Shown: positions 50,325 through 59,476, numbered from the stretch's first letter. The stretch is DNA of 64,000 bases from Cloacibacterium sp046296655 (GCA_046296655.1 JBKBLE010000007.1:1-64000), one strand, 5' to 3'. Notes: generated from the sequence alone by a model not told the origin. Numbers and translations are program-made.

Positions 50325-52166
50325 TTATTTGGTTTGGATTCTTATTTCTTTTTCTTGAACACCATTATTCTTTACAGCATTAACATTTATTATAGCAATA
50401 TCATCAACTTTTATATTTTTAAGGTTCTCTTTAGTGATTAATTTATCATTTAAATAAATTTTCACATTATCAGGAAGACTATCTCCTTCCTTAAAAACAT
50501 AGATTTCTGGTTGGTTTTTAGTTTCAGGAACTTTAATCATAAATGTATTATTAGTATTTAGGTATTTTCTAGAAATTTTTGCCTGTTGTTTGGCAATTTC
50601 GGCTTGTTTTTTGGCGAGTTCTGCTTGTTTTTGTGCCAAATCTCTTCTTTCTTTTGAAAGTTTTTCTAGTTTTTTGATTTCTTCTTTCGTAAGATTAGAA
50701 TTTGGGCTGTTTTTTAACTTTTCTATACTTATAGGTGGAGTTATTGGAGCTGGAAATTCTACATCCATCATTTGAGGAGCTCTCACTTTCTGAATTCTAA
50801 TGATTTTATCTTTAAATTCTTTAGAATTGAGCTTTTTCTCTAATTCTTTTATTGAAGAAAAATTATTACTAGTATTATCAACAAAAATTTTATATTCTAA
50901 ACCATTATCTAATTCTTTATTAAATTCTAAATTATTTAGTTTAAATCCTTCAATTTGATCTAAACCGTTTTTCATCTCCATCAAAAAAGATATTTCATCT
51001 TTATATCCATCAGAATTAGCAATTCTATCAATTTCGTTTCCAAGATTTTCTAATTCTTTGGCTTTCAATTCATAATCATAACTGTCTGCACCTTTTTCTT
51101 TAGCAATTTTCTGTAACTCTTCAGATTTTTTACGAGTTTGTTCGCTAAGTGTAGCTATTTTTTCGTTCTCTTTTTTGATTTTTTCAGAAGCTTTATTAAT
51201 TTTCGCTTGTTGAGCTTCTAACAGTTTTTGCACATCTTTTTCTTTAACAGTATCTTTTTTAAGTTCCTGAACTGCAATTTCTATGGCTTTATTTTGCTTT
51301 TTAATTTCTATATTTTTAGCATTAACCAATAGCGCAAAGGAAACCCCGAAAAGAATTGGCAAAGCCAAAATTCTACGCGCATAACTGTATTTTGTATTTT
51401 TTTGTGTAAGCATTTTTAGTCGTTTTTTAAGGTTTGATGATAAAAACGGACTGGTTGCAGGCAATACATTTCCGGAGAAATTACTTACCAAAAGCATCTG
51501 CGCAAATGCTCTAGTGTCCGCGTTTTTCACAGCTTTTTTGTCTGCCAAATATTCATGAATAAGGGTGATTTCTTTTTTGATGAAGTAAAAAATTGGATTA
51601 AACCAAAACAGCGATTGAATAATTTGGACAAACAGTTTATCAAAACTGTGTTTTTGTTCTATGTGTACCATTTCGTGTTTCAGGATTTGTTTTCCTAAAT
51701 CTGAGTTGATCAGAATCGATTTTTTCCAAAACAAATTTCTAAAAAACGAAAACGGAGCATCATGCAAGTTGGTGTTATAAAAGGTAATTCCTTCTATGCT
51801 TTCCTTTGGGAACTGTTTTTTGAGTTGATGAATTTTCACCAATCCTAAAGTTAATTTAGCCAAAAGAAAAAAGGAAACGATTCCCAAAATCAAAGCTCCA
51901 AAATCCCAAAAATTGAAAGAATTTTCAACTTCTTGAGCAGAATTTTGGTTGAATTGATTCAGCAATAATAAAATTCTACTATCAGTTTCTATTGTGAAAT
52001 ATTCTACTTTCAAAAGCGGCAACAAAAGACTTAAAACCATCGTTCCCAGAAGGTAAAATCTGTTATAATGGTGAAAAGTTTTGTCGCGAAGAAACAAAAG
52101 ATAATACGCCGACATTACTGCCGAAACTAAAATCATCTTTCCGAAATACAGGAATATTGTTTCCAT
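50325..52166 (-). CDS. BlaR1-type M56 family metallopeptidase sensor
   Basis: Inner-membrane zinc protease of 613 residues that is expected to sense an envelope signal and inactivate BlaI. Four hydrophobic segments lie in residues 1-110 and about 265-285. The zinc motif HEMVH is at 164-168, followed by the downstream Glu in LIHEYLADKKAV. The C-terminal 320 residues are periplasmic, with a long lysine/glutamate coiled coil (about 290-385) and a further charged helical repeat (LAQKQAELAKKQAEIAKQQAK). No penicillin-binding domain is present, so the trigger is not obviously a beta-lactam. It lies 66 bases after blaI. Confidence 0.87.
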   Translation of the reverse strand: METIFLYFGKMILVSAVMSAYYLLFLRDKTFHHYNRFYLLGTMVLSLLLPLLKVEYFTIETDSRILLLLNQFNQNSAQEVENSFNFWDFGALILGIVSFFLLAKLTLGLVKIHQLKKQFPKESIEGITFYNTNLHDAPFSFFRNLFWKKSILINSDLGKQILKHEMVHIEQKHSFDKLFVQIIQSLFWFNPIFYFIKKEITLIHEYLADKKAVKNADTRAFAQMLLVSNFSGNVLPATSPFLSSNLKKRLKMLTQKNTKYSYARRILALPILFGVSFALLVNAKNIEIKKQNKAIEIAVQELKKDTVKEKDVQKLLEAQQAKINKASEKIKKENEKIATLSEQTRKKSEELQKIAKEKGADSYDYELKAKELENLGNEIDRIANSDGYKDEISFLMEMKNGLDQIEGFKLNNLEFNKELDNGLEYKIFVDNTSNNFSSIKELEKKLNSKEFKDKIIRIQKVRAPQMMDVEFPAPITPPISIEKLKNSPNSNLTKEEIKKLEKLSKERRDLAQKQAELAKKQAEIAKQQAKISRKYLNTNNTFMIKVPETKNQPEIYVFKEGDSLPDNVKIYLNDKLITKENLKNIKVDDIAIINVNAVKNNGVQEKEIRIQTK

Positions 52167-52232
52167 AGTTTTTGTTTTAAGTGTTGATTAATAAGTAATT
52201 GCGAATGACGAAGCTGTTACACTTCTTACTCA

Positions 52233-52598
52233 TTATTTTTTAAGTTCTTTGAGAAGCATTTCTAAATCTTCTACACTCATCTCATTTTTTTCTACCAAAA
52301 ATGAAACTGCGTTTCTGTAAGAACCTTCAAAATAGTTCTTCACCAAACTTTTTATGGATTTTCTGCTGTAGGTTTCTTTAGAAATCAGCGGGAAATATTC
52401 GTGCTGTCTTCCGTGAACGTTATGCCCCACAAACTCTTTTTCCATCAAAATTTTTAAAATGGTAGAAACAGTATTGGTATGAGGTTTCGGTTCTGGAAAA
52501 AGCTCTAATATATCTTTTAAGAAACCTTTTTCTAGCTCCCAAAGATATTGCATTACTTGTTCTTCTGCTTTTGTAAGTGTTTTTGCTGTCATAATCAT
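52233..52598 (-). CDS. BlaI/MecI/CopY-family repressor
   Basis: A 121-residue winged-helix repressor. TKAEEQVMQYLWELEKGFLKDILELFPEPKPHTNTVSTILKILMEKEFVGHNVHGRQHEYFPLISKE is the DNA-binding domain; the C-terminal helices dimerise and are where BlaR1-type proteases cleave in the family. It is first in blaI-blaR1-GLPGLI. Two identical-type palindromes flank its promoter, which points to autorepression. The start may be ATG 52598 or ATG 52592. Confidence 0.92.
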   Translation of the reverse strand: MIMTAKTLTKAEEQVMQYLWELEKGFLKDILELFPEPKPHTNTVSTILKILMEKEFVGHNVHGRQHEYFPLISKETYSRKSIKSLVKNYFEGSYRNAVSFLVEKNEMSVEDLEMLLKELKK

Positions 52599-52664
52599 TA
52601 CATCATTATTGATAAAAAGAAATTAATTATTTCTAAAATCAAGTTTAACAAAAAAGAAATCATA

Positions 52665-52723
52665 ACTAATAATTTAGTGATACAAATTTAGAAAAGATTT
52701 TCTTTTATCACTAAAAAATTAGT
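52665..52723 (-). promoter_or_regulatory. blaI promoter flanked by two BlaI-operator-like palindromes
   Basis: ACTAA-TAAT-TTAGT (52665-52678) and ACTAA-AAAA-TTAGT (52710-52723) share perfect 5-bp arms and a 4-base spacer, with centres 45 bp apart. An exact -7 box TAAATTTG on minus lies between them at 52683-52690. One site would cover the transcription start, the other the -33 region. The half-site differs from the TACA/TGTA box of Firmicutes BlaI. Confidence 0.7.
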
Positions 52724-52771
52724 TAAAAAATTGTTAAATTTTTATAACGTAATGAAAATCAATGAAATAAA

Positions 52772-54183
52772 TTAATTTTTAGGTATACTTGCTGCCTTTC
52801 TCACGAAATAATTATCGGTAGAACTATTGCCTCTTAATCTGTAGAAGCCACAATTTCACCAAGATGCAGGAACATCTATAATGGACATATCTTCGCCAGT
52901 ATCATTAGAAACGTGCGCTGCAATCATATTTTGCCACTTCTGAATTCTTTGTTGACTGTAATCCAAATAAAACAAATCGTATTTTTTATCAATCAAATCA
53001 TTTAAATATTTGATATATAGAGTTTTGTATTCAGGAATAGATAAAACTTTAGAAACCAAAGGATTTTGGTCGCTTTTCCCCCAAGTTAAAGGATTTTGAA
53101 TACCAGAATCTGTCATCAGAAGAGACGTTCCCAAAGTATTGTCATAATCATAAGGAATGAAATAAAATTTTCCGTTCGCATCAAAATAGAAATAAAAATT
53201 ATTAGAATTATTCCAATAATCGTCCCACATTCCTACCATTACATTTACGGCGTAAGTTTTCAAAAATAGATTGACATCCATTTTTTGTGAAATATAAGTT
53301 TTAAAATCATCACCATTTTTGGAATTAACATTCGTGATGAAATCTGCCAATTGTGTTTTGGCTGTCTCCAAATTAGATTTACTTCCTTTGTAATCGTAAG
53401 TCGGCGTATTGGTATAAGTTAAAGTCACATCTTCTATTCCCATATTCGAAGTGGAAGCGTCTTTAAAACTTGCTCCCCAATTTGCTTTCCATAAATTTCC
53501 AGTCGTAGAAAAAAATGTACTTCTATTGGCTAAATAAACATCGTCAACAGGTTCTTGCAGCTGATACACTCCAAAATAAGCGGCTTTGTTATCTCCACTC
53601 ACTTTAATGGTAAGTTTACAATAACTAGATTGCGGTGCAGTCCAAACTCCAAATTTCTCAAATAAATCATAAGAATAGACTTCTCTGGCATACATTGCAT
53701 CGTCTTTAAACCATTTGAGAACCACTTTTTCAGAATTATGAAAGAGTTGAGTTTTATTATATTTCTTGAAACTCACGGTAAAACTTGCGTGATGCCAATC
53801 TGGATTGGTCGCATATCCGTTTCTCCAGGATTTCCTTCTGGTCTTCTTCTGCTGGTAATTCCTTTCAATCTTAATCCTATATTATCTAAAATTTCTGTGG
53901 TTCCGTTTTTCACCCAAGTGAATTTTCCAGCTATATATTCTTCATTATTGGGATTTTGGTCGTAAAAATTCAAAAATTTATTCCATTCTGCAAGAGAAAC
54001 TTCTACCGTAATTTCTGGCAATGCATCAATATCATAAATAAATTTTTGAGAATCTGTTTGAAAATAAGGCGGTTGATAAGCCTGTTGAAACAACGGAGGA
54101 TCTGGAGTTATAGGATTGTTCTCTTCTTGATTTCTACAAGTTACTAAAAGTAAAAGAATACTGAACAGAAAAAACTTTTTCAT
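52772..54183 (-). pseudogene. CotH-family lipoprotein with a frameshift and an in-frame stop
   Basis: The first part (54183-53773) has a lipoprotein signal (LLLVTCRNQEE) and a CotH N terminus: ITVEVSLAEWNKFLNFYDQNP, LRLKGITSRRRPEG. It then shifts frame near 53806; the other frame reads YATNPDWHHASFTVSFKKYNKTQLFH and continues through REVYSYDLFEKFGVWTAPQSSYCKL, MWDDYWNNSNNFYFYFD and IPYDYDNTLGTSLL. A TGA at 52856-52858 stops it after VPASW, yet the same frame goes on as NCGFYRLRGNSSTDNYFVRKAA to TAA 52772. CotH proteins are atypical kinases in some lineages; the role of flavobacterial ones is unknown. Joined length is about 470 residues. Confidence 0.85.
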
Positions 54184-54268
54184 GATTAGAAATTTGAAAC
54201 AAAACTACATCAATTATCATATAAAAAATCACCAAAATTCTATGATTTATAATAGCTTATTTCAAAAA

Positions 54269-54298
54269 AAAAGAGAATTACTTTCGTAATTCTCTTTT
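54269..54298 (-). terminator. Terminator after the initiator tRNA
   Basis: Perfect 13-bp stem AAAAGAGAATTAC / GTAATTCTCTTTT with loop TTTC, followed on minus by a run of T. Confidence 0.8.
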
Positions 54299-54305
54299 AA
54301 CTTAG

Positions 54306-54378
<73 letters not shown>

Positions 54379-54389
54379 TTATTGTGGTG

Positions 54390-54420
54390 CAAATATATAA
54401 CAATTTTTTAAATCTCCAAA
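54390..54420 (-). promoter_or_regulatory. Complete -33/-7 promoter of the initiator tRNA
   Basis: On minus: TTTG (54420-54417), 19 bases, then TATATTTG (54397-54390), an exact fit to both Bacteroidota boxes. Transcription would start about 6-8 bases before the mature tRNA 5' end. Confidence 0.75.
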
Positions 54421-54455
54421 ATTTCTGAAAAATATTTTTATTAATTCATTTTTTG

Positions 54456-54463
54456 TATCTTTG
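54456..54463 (+). promoter_or_regulatory. -7 promoter box (TATCTTTG) of sua5
   Basis: Exact TAnnTTTG match whose final G is 4 bases before ATG 54467; predicts a leaderless message and excludes the TTG at 54461 as start. Confidence 0.6.
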
Positions 54464-54466
54464 AGC

Positions 54467-55078
54467 ATGGCAAAAATTCTGAAAATATATCCAGACAATC
54501 CTCAAGAGAATTATATCAACGAGGTGATTAAAACACTGCAAGATGGTGGATTGATTATTTATCCATCAGACACGGTTTATGCGTTGGGTTGTGATATTTA
54601 CAATGTAAAAGCTATGGAAAAACTCGCTCGTCTTAAAAATACTACATTAGACAAAGCACAATTTTCTATTATTTGTAACAATCTCAGCCATCTTTCAGAA
54701 TTTACTCGTCCTATCGAAACGTCTACTTTCAGACTTTTAAAATCTAAAATCCCAGGACCTTTTACCTTTATTTTAGAGGCCAATAAAAATTTACCACTGG
54801 CTTACAAAGGCAAAAAAACAGTCGGAATTCGTGTTCCAGACCATTCTATTCCGCAGTTAATTGTGGAAAAATTAGGTCATCCTATTGCTTCTACTTCCAT
54901 AAAAGATGATGACGAAGTCATAGAATATTCTACCGACCCAGAACTCATTGCAGAGAAATACGACCATTTGGTAGATATCGTTATCGATTCTGGTTACGGA
55001 GATAACGTAGCTTCTACCATTGTAGATTTAACCAGCGGTGAACCAGAAATTTTACGTGAAGGAAAGGGAATTCTGTAA
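54467..55078 (+). CDS. L-threonylcarbamoyladenylate synthase (Sua5/YciO/YrdC family)
   Basis: Forms threonylcarbamoyl-AMP from threonine, bicarbonate and ATP for tRNA t6A37. The 203-residue single-domain protein shows LIIYPSDTVYALGCDIYN at the N-terminal part of the pocket, PGPFTFILEANKNLP and TVGIRVPDHSIPQLIV, then ASTSIKDDD. It may be the YciO paralogue instead of the essential enzyme; sequence alone does not settle this. ATG 54467 is set by the promoter box. Confidence 0.88.
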   Translation: MAKILKIYPDNPQENYINEVIKTLQDGGLIIYPSDTVYALGCDIYNVKAMEKLARLKNTTLDKAQFSIICNNLSHLSEFTRPIETSTFRLLKSKIPGPFTFILEANKNLPLAYKGKKTVGIRVPDHSIPQLIVEKLGHPIASTSIKDDDEVIEYSTDPELIAEKYDHLVDIVIDSGYGDNVASTIVDLTSGEPEILREGKGIL

Positions 55079-55269
55079 AGCGTCATTCTAATTTTAATCA
55101 AAGACTTCGGGCGCCAATTTGACTCCTAAAGTCGTCGAACCACTTCGTTAGGTTTCACCTTCCGCTCCCACTTTTTTGCTACATTACATTTCGCAAAAAG
55201 AGTTCCGCTTCAGTCGGGGCGCAGTTTTCGTCTATGATAGTAATAGTCGGCAAAAATCAAAATTTGTCT
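55079..55269. repeat. sua5-yaaA gap with a dispersed repeat core
   Basis: No gene. The core at 55121-55155 matches 13635-13670 in the guaA upstream region: GACTCC, a short variable spacer, then AGTCGTCGAACCACTTCG and TTAGGTTT, in the same orientation. It is followed here by TTCCGCTCC and GAGTTCCGCTTCAGTCGGGGCGC, unusually GC-rich for this window. Confidence 0.65.
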
Positions 55270-55277
55270 TATTTTTG
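55270..55277 (+). promoter_or_regulatory. -7 promoter box (TATTTTTG) of yaaA
   Basis: Exact TAnnTTTG match 43 bases upstream of ATG 55321. Confidence 0.5.
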
Positions 55278-55320
55278 AACATTCAAAATCTAAAAATTAA
55301 AATTTTAATTTAAAATTTTC

Positions 55321-56082
55321 ATGAAAATCATTACTTCTCCAGCAAAACTGATGAATGTAGAAAATTCTACAGAATTTTTGAAATCTACCACTCCAAAATT
55401 CATAGAAGAAGCGACTTTAATACATTCTTATCTCAAAGAAAAAAGTCCACAATATTTATCAGAATTAATGGAAATTTCAGCAAAATTAGCAGATGAAAAC
55501 TGGCACAGAAACCAAGTTTGGAAACCCAAACCAACTGCCAAAGAATCTGCTCCTGCTCTTTTTGCTTTTACGGGAGAAGTTTACAGAGGTCTTGATGCGA
55601 AAACGTTAAGCAAAGACGCTGTGAATTATCTTCAAAAAAATCATAGAATTCTTTCTGGTTTATATGGATTATTAAAACCTTCAGATAAAGTAATGCTTTA
55701 CCGTTTAGAAATGGGTAGAAATTTTGAATTCGAAAATTATAAAAATCTGTACGAATTTTGGAGTGAGAAAATCACAGAACAAATCAATTCAGAACTCAAA
55801 AAAAATGAATTATTGCTCAATCTAGCAAGCAATGAATACGGAAAAGTAATCAACAGAAAAAAACTCAACAATCCTGTTGTAGATTTTGAATTTTACCAAA
55901 CTCAACCGAACGGAAAACTAAAAACCATCGTAGTTTACACCAAACATGCGAGAGGTTTGGTTGTAAGATTTTGCGCTGAAACCAATGCAAAAACATTGAA
56001 TGATGTAAAAGCATTCAACTACGAAAATTACTTGATTAACGAAGAATTATCAACAGACCAAAAATTGGTTTTTGTAAGGTAA
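55321..56082 (+). CDS. yaaA: Peroxide stress protein YaaA (UPF0246/DUF328)
   Basis: Cytoplasmic protein of 253 residues. In Escherichia coli YaaA limits intracellular iron and oxidative DNA damage during peroxide stress, with a DNA-binding fold. The family segments ITSPAKLMNVE, LFAFTGEVYRGLDAKTL, RILSGLYGLLKPSDKVMLYRLEMG, LLNLASNEYGKVI and YTKHARGLVVRF are all present. It stands just upstream of a DUF892 stress gene and the DNA repair operon, a suggestive but unproven link. Confidence 0.93.
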   Translation: MKIITSPAKLMNVENSTEFLKSTTPKFIEEATLIHSYLKEKSPQYLSELMEISAKLADENWHRNQVWKPKPTAKESAPALFAFTGEVYRGLDAKTLSKDAVNYLQKNHRILSGLYGLLKPSDKVMLYRLEMGRNFEFENYKNLYEFWSEKITEQINSELKKNELLLNLASNEYGKVINRKKLNNPVVDFEFYQTQPNGKLKTIVVYTKHARGLVVRFCAETNAKTLNDVKAFNYENYLINEELSTDQKLVFVR

Positions 56083-56183
56083 TTTTATAAAGAATTTCAA
56101 ATAAAATATAAGAAAAAGTCCTTTGGAAAGATAGAAATTTGCCATATCACAATCACAAATTATTAATTAAAAAAAAGATAAGT

Positions 56184-56774
56184 ATGGCAACTATTACAAA
56201 AACTAAAAAGACGACAACTAAAACTTCAACTCCTAAAACTACTGCAGTAAAAACTGTAAAAGCAGAAAAAGTTCCTGCTAAAAAAGACGCTGCAAAAGAT
56301 TTAGCAGATTTATTTGAAGATGGACTAAAAGACTTGTATTGGGCAGAGAAAAATCTCCTGAAAAACATGCCGAAAATGCATAAAAATGCAAGTTCTCCAG
56401 AACTCAAAAAGTCTTTAGAAGACCACATGAAAGAAACAGAAAATCAAATTAAAAGAATTGAAGACTGTTTCAAAGAATTAGGAAAAAAACCTCAAGCTGC
56501 TGTTTGTGATGCTATGAAAGGCTTATTAGAAGAAGGAAAAGGTATAATGGAAGAAACAGAAATGGGTGCAGTACGTGATGCAGGAATCATTGCTGCAGCT
56601 CAAAAAATAGAACATTACGAAATTGCTTCTTACGGTACACTCGCAGCTTTTGCAAAAGTATTAGGATACAACCAAAGTTTAAAATTATTATTAGCCACTT
56701 TAGAAGAAGAGAAAAAATGTGACGAACATTTAACTCAAATTGCAGACACCAATCTGAATACTAAAGCAAAATAA
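56184..56774 (+). CDS. Ferritin-like DUF892 (YciE/YciF-type) protein with a lysine-rich N-terminal tail
   Basis: About 196 residues. Residues 1-45 are a Lys/Thr/Ala/Pro-rich tail (ATITKTKKTTTKTSTPK), like histone H1-type DNA-binding tails. The rest is a four-helix ferritin-like bundle: LADLFEDGLKDLYWAEKNLLKNMPKM, HMKETENQIKRIEDCF, GAVRDAGIIAAAQKIEHYEIASYG. Putative metal ligands are the Glu and His residues in these helices (E and EH in KIEHYE). Family members are stress-induced. DNA protection akin to Dps is a guess based on the tail. ATG 56184 is chosen; an upstream in-frame ATG at 56139 adds an unlikely leader. Confidence 0.83.
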   Translation: MATITKTKKTTTKTSTPKTTAVKTVKAEKVPAKKDAAKDLADLFEDGLKDLYWAEKNLLKNMPKMHKNASSPELKKSLEDHMKETENQIKRIEDCFKELGKKPQAAVCDAMKGLLEEGKGIMEETEMGAVRDAGIIAAAQKIEHYEIASYGTLAAFAKVLGYNQSLKLLLATLEEEKKCDEHLTQIADTNLNTKAK

Positions 56775-56794
56775 TTTATCCTTTTACTTTACAT

Positions 56795-56826
56795 AAAAAA
56801 ACCGATTTCAACATCGGTTTTTTTTT
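56795..56826 (+). terminator. Terminator after the DUF892 gene
   Basis: Stem ACCGAT / ATCGGT extended by A-T pairs to 12 bp, 6-base loop, followed by T. It ends 14 bases before the repair operon, which therefore needs its own promoter or read-through. Confidence 0.8.
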
Positions 56827-56839
56827 AACTTTAAAAATC

Positions 56840-57877
56840 GTGAAACTGATAGAATTTCGCAAAGAAGGCATTTATTGTACGAAAGGAGATTTCTACATAG
56901 ACCCTTGGTTTCCTGTAAAGAAAGCCGTCATTACGCATGCTCACGCAGATCATGCAAGATGGGGAATGCAAGAATATCTTTGTACTCACGAGACAAAACC
57001 TATCCTGAAATCTAGAATTTCCGAAGACATTTCGGTACAAAGTTTAGCTTACGGTGAAACACTAGAAATCAACGGTGTAAAATTAAGTTTTCATCCTGCT
57101 GGTCATATTGTTGGTTCTGCACAAGTCCGTTTAGAATACAAAGGTTTTGTGACAGTAATTTCTGGAGATTATAAAATTCAAAATGATGGAATTTCTACAC
57201 CTTTTGAAGTTTTAAAATGCAATGAATTCGTCACTGAATCTACTTTTGGACTGCCAATTTATCAGTGGAAATCGGTAGAAAAAATCAACCAAGAAATTCA
57301 AAATTGGGTGATAGAAAACCAAAAAATGAACAAAACATCTGTATTTTTTGGATATTCTCTAGGCAAAGCGCAACGCTTAATGAAAGCTTTAGATGGAATC
57401 GCAACTCTTCACGTACATTCCTCTATTCATCAATTGAATGAGGCAATTTCTTCGACTGGATTGATTTTACCAGAAACTCAACTTTTAGAAATTGATGATA
57501 AAAAAGCACTAGAAAATCAAATCGTCATCGTTCCGCCAGCTTTATTGGGAACGAATATGATTAAAAAAATTCCAAATGCTGCTACCGCAATTTGTTCAGG
57601 TTGGATGCAAGTGAGAGGAAGAAGACGCTGGAAATCTGCAGATGCAGGTTTTGCGATTTCGGATCACGCTGATTGGAACGGATTATTACAAACGGTAAAA
57701 TCTACAGAAGCCGAAAAAGTATATGTAACTCATGGTTCTACCGAAATTTTCTCAAAATATTTAAATGAAATCGGAATTGCTGCCGAAGTGGTGAAAACCA
57801 AATTTGGCGAAGAAGAACAAGGAGACGATAATATAGAACCTGGAAGCACAGAAGAAAACTCAAATTCAGAATTGTAA
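56840..57877 (+). CDS. Ligase-associated DNA exonuclease (metallo-beta-lactamase fold)
   Basis: A 345-residue predicted nuclease of the CPSF/Artemis-like class. The metal motif VITHAHADHARWG gives His33, His35, Asp37 and His38; further ligands are in HPAGHIVGSAQ and VISGDYKIQNDG, and AFAISDHADWNG and VYVTHGST follow. The start is GTG at 56840 (GTG AAA CTG ATA). It is first in a four-gene operon with ATP-dependent ligase (3-base gap), Lhr-like helicase and PdeM, a combination known in many bacteria as a DNA repair cassette. Confidence 0.92.
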   Translation: MKLIEFRKEGIYCTKGDFYIDPWFPVKKAVITHAHADHARWGMQEYLCTHETKPILKSRISEDISVQSLAYGETLEINGVKLSFHPAGHIVGSAQVRLEYKGFVTVISGDYKIQNDGISTPFEVLKCNEFVTESTFGLPIYQWKSVEKINQEIQNWVIENQKMNKTSVFFGYSLGKAQRLMKALDGIATLHVHSSIHQLNEAISSTGLILPETQLLEIDDKKALENQIVIVPPALLGTNMIKKIPNAATAICSGWMQVRGRRRWKSADAGFAISDHADWNGLLQTVKSTEAEKVYVTHGSTEIFSKYLNEIGIAAEVVKTKFGEEEQGDDNIEPGSTEENSNSEL

Positions 57878-57880
57878 ACC

Positions 57881-59476
57881 ATGAAGCAATTTTCACAATT
57901 ATTTTCTACGTTAGAAACGTCTAATAAGACCAACGACAAAATTTCGGCGTTGGTACATTACTTTTCTACCGCAACAGAAGAAGACAAATTGTGGCTGATT
58001 GCACTATTCACAGGAAAACGACCAAAAAGACCTGTAAAAACCAATTTTCTAAAACTTTGGGCAATGGAAATTTCTGGAATTCCAGAATGGCTTTTTTTAG
58101 AAAGTTACGCTTCTGTAGGCGATTTAGGCGAAACCATCGCACTTTTATTGCCGCCTTCTGAAAATTCTATTGATCAATCACTTTCCGCTTGGATGAAAGA
58201 AATTATCGCGTTACATGATAAAACTGATGAAGAAAAAAAAGAATTCGTTACAAATGCATGGAAAAACCTTGATACGCAAGAACGATTAATTTTCAACAAA
58301 TTAATTGGCGGAAGTTTCAGAATTGGCGTTTCTCATAAATTATTAGTGAACGCACTTTCAAAATATTCAGGAATTGATGAAAACGCTTTAATGCATGCCA
58401 TTATCGGAAAATGGAAAGTAGAAGAAACTCAATTTTCCGAATTGATTAATGGCGAAAACATCAATACAGACGCATCAAAACTCTACCCTTTTTGCTTGGC
58501 ATATCCATTAGAAAACGAACTAGAAAGGTTAGGAGAAGCAAAAGATTGGCAAATAGAATATAAATGGGACGGAATTCGTGGACAAATCATCAAAAGAAAT
58601 GAAGAAATTTTCATCTGGAGTCGTGGCGAAGAATTGGTAACAGAACAATTTCCTGAACTCGTAGAAAACATCAAAAAAATTTCTGGAAACTTCGTTTTAG
58701 ATGGAGAAATTTTAGCCATTAAAGAAGGGCAAGTTCTCAATTTTAATGACTTGCAAAAACGTCTGAATCGAAAAAATGTTTCTAAAAAAATGATGGAAGA
58801 AATTCCAGTAGGTTTGTACGTTTATGATTTATTAGAACTTGATTTTGAAGATTTACGAAATGAGAAATTAGAGGTTAGAAGACAGAAATTAGAAAATCTC
58901 ATTCAAAATGCTGAAAATTTTAAATCTCAAATTTCAAATCTCAGATTGTCAGAAATTATCGATTTCAATAATTGGGAAGAACTTCATGAAATTCGTGAAA
59001 AATCTAGAGAAATCAACTCAGAAGGATTAATGCTGAAAAGTAAAAATTCTATATATCATGCGGGAAGAAAAAAAGGTGATTGGTGGAAATGGAAAGTTGC
59101 TCCACTCACGATTGATGCGGTTCTCATTTATGCACAAAAAGGCTCTGGAAGAAGGAGCGCATATTATACAGATTACACTTTTGCGATAAAAGACGGCGAA
59201 AAACTCGTCACCATTGCCAAAGCATATTCTGGTTTAACGGATAAAGAAATTATGGAAATCAATAAATTTATCCGCAATAATTCTTTAGAAAAATTCGGAC
59301 CAGTGAGAACCGTGAAACCCGAATTGGTTTTCGAAATTGCTTTTGAAGGTATTGGTTACAGCAGTCGACATAAATCTGGTGTTGCCGTGCGTTTTCCAAG
59401 AATTTTAAGATGGCGAAAAGACAAAACAGTTGACGAAATTGATACTATAGAAACCGTAAAAAGTTTAATAATGTAG
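57881..59476 (+). CDS. ATP-dependent DNA ligase with internal heptamer repeat insert
   Basis: A 531-residue ligase. An N-terminal helical DNA-binding domain (1-190) is followed by the nucleotidyltransferase domain with the adenylated Lys228 in EYKWDGIRGQ, FVLDGEILA, EGLMLKSKNS and GDWWKWK, then the OB domain. The linker at residues about 328-356 is coded by two opposed heptamer arrays (58864-58898 and 58922-58949) and reads as a charged helix (KLEVRRQKLENL). The stop TAG at 59474-59476 shares its G with a palindromic repeat. It seals nicks in the ligase-associated repair pathway, beside the usual NAD-dependent LigA. Confidence 0.93.
   Translation: MKQFSQLFSTLETSNKTNDKISALVHYFSTATEEDKLWLIALFTGKRPKRPVKTNFLKLWAMEISGIPEWLFLESYASVGDLGETIALLLPPSENSIDQSLSAWMKEIIALHDKTDEEKKEFVTNAWKNLDTQERLIFNKLIGGSFRIGVSHKLLVNALSKYSGIDENALMHAIIGKWKVEETQFSELINGENINTDASKLYPFCLAYPLENELERLGEAKDWQIEYKWDGIRGQIIKRNEEIFIWSRGEELVTEQFPELVENIKKISGNFVLDGEILAIKEGQVLNFNDLQKRLNRKNVSKKMMEEIPVGLYVYDLLELDFEDLRNEKLEVRRQKLENLIQNAENFKSQISNLRLSEIIDFNNWEELHEIREKSREINSEGLMLKSKNSIYHAGRKKGDWWKWKVAPLTIDAVLIYAQKGSGRRSAYYTDYTFAIKDGEKLVTIAKAYSGLTDKEIMEINKFIRNNSLEKFGPVRTVKPELVFEIAFEGIGYSSRHKSGVAVRFPRILRWRKDKTVDEIDTIETVKSLIM
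58864..58949. repeat. Opposed heptamer arrays inside the ligase coding sequence
   Basis: Five units from 58864 to 58898 (GAAATTA, GAGGTTA, GAAGACA, GAAATTA, GAAAATC) and four units from 58922 to 58949 (AAATCTC, AAATTTC, AAATCTC, AGATTGT), the second set being the reverse-complement type. They fall in a linker of the ligase and keep it in frame. Confidence 0.75.
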
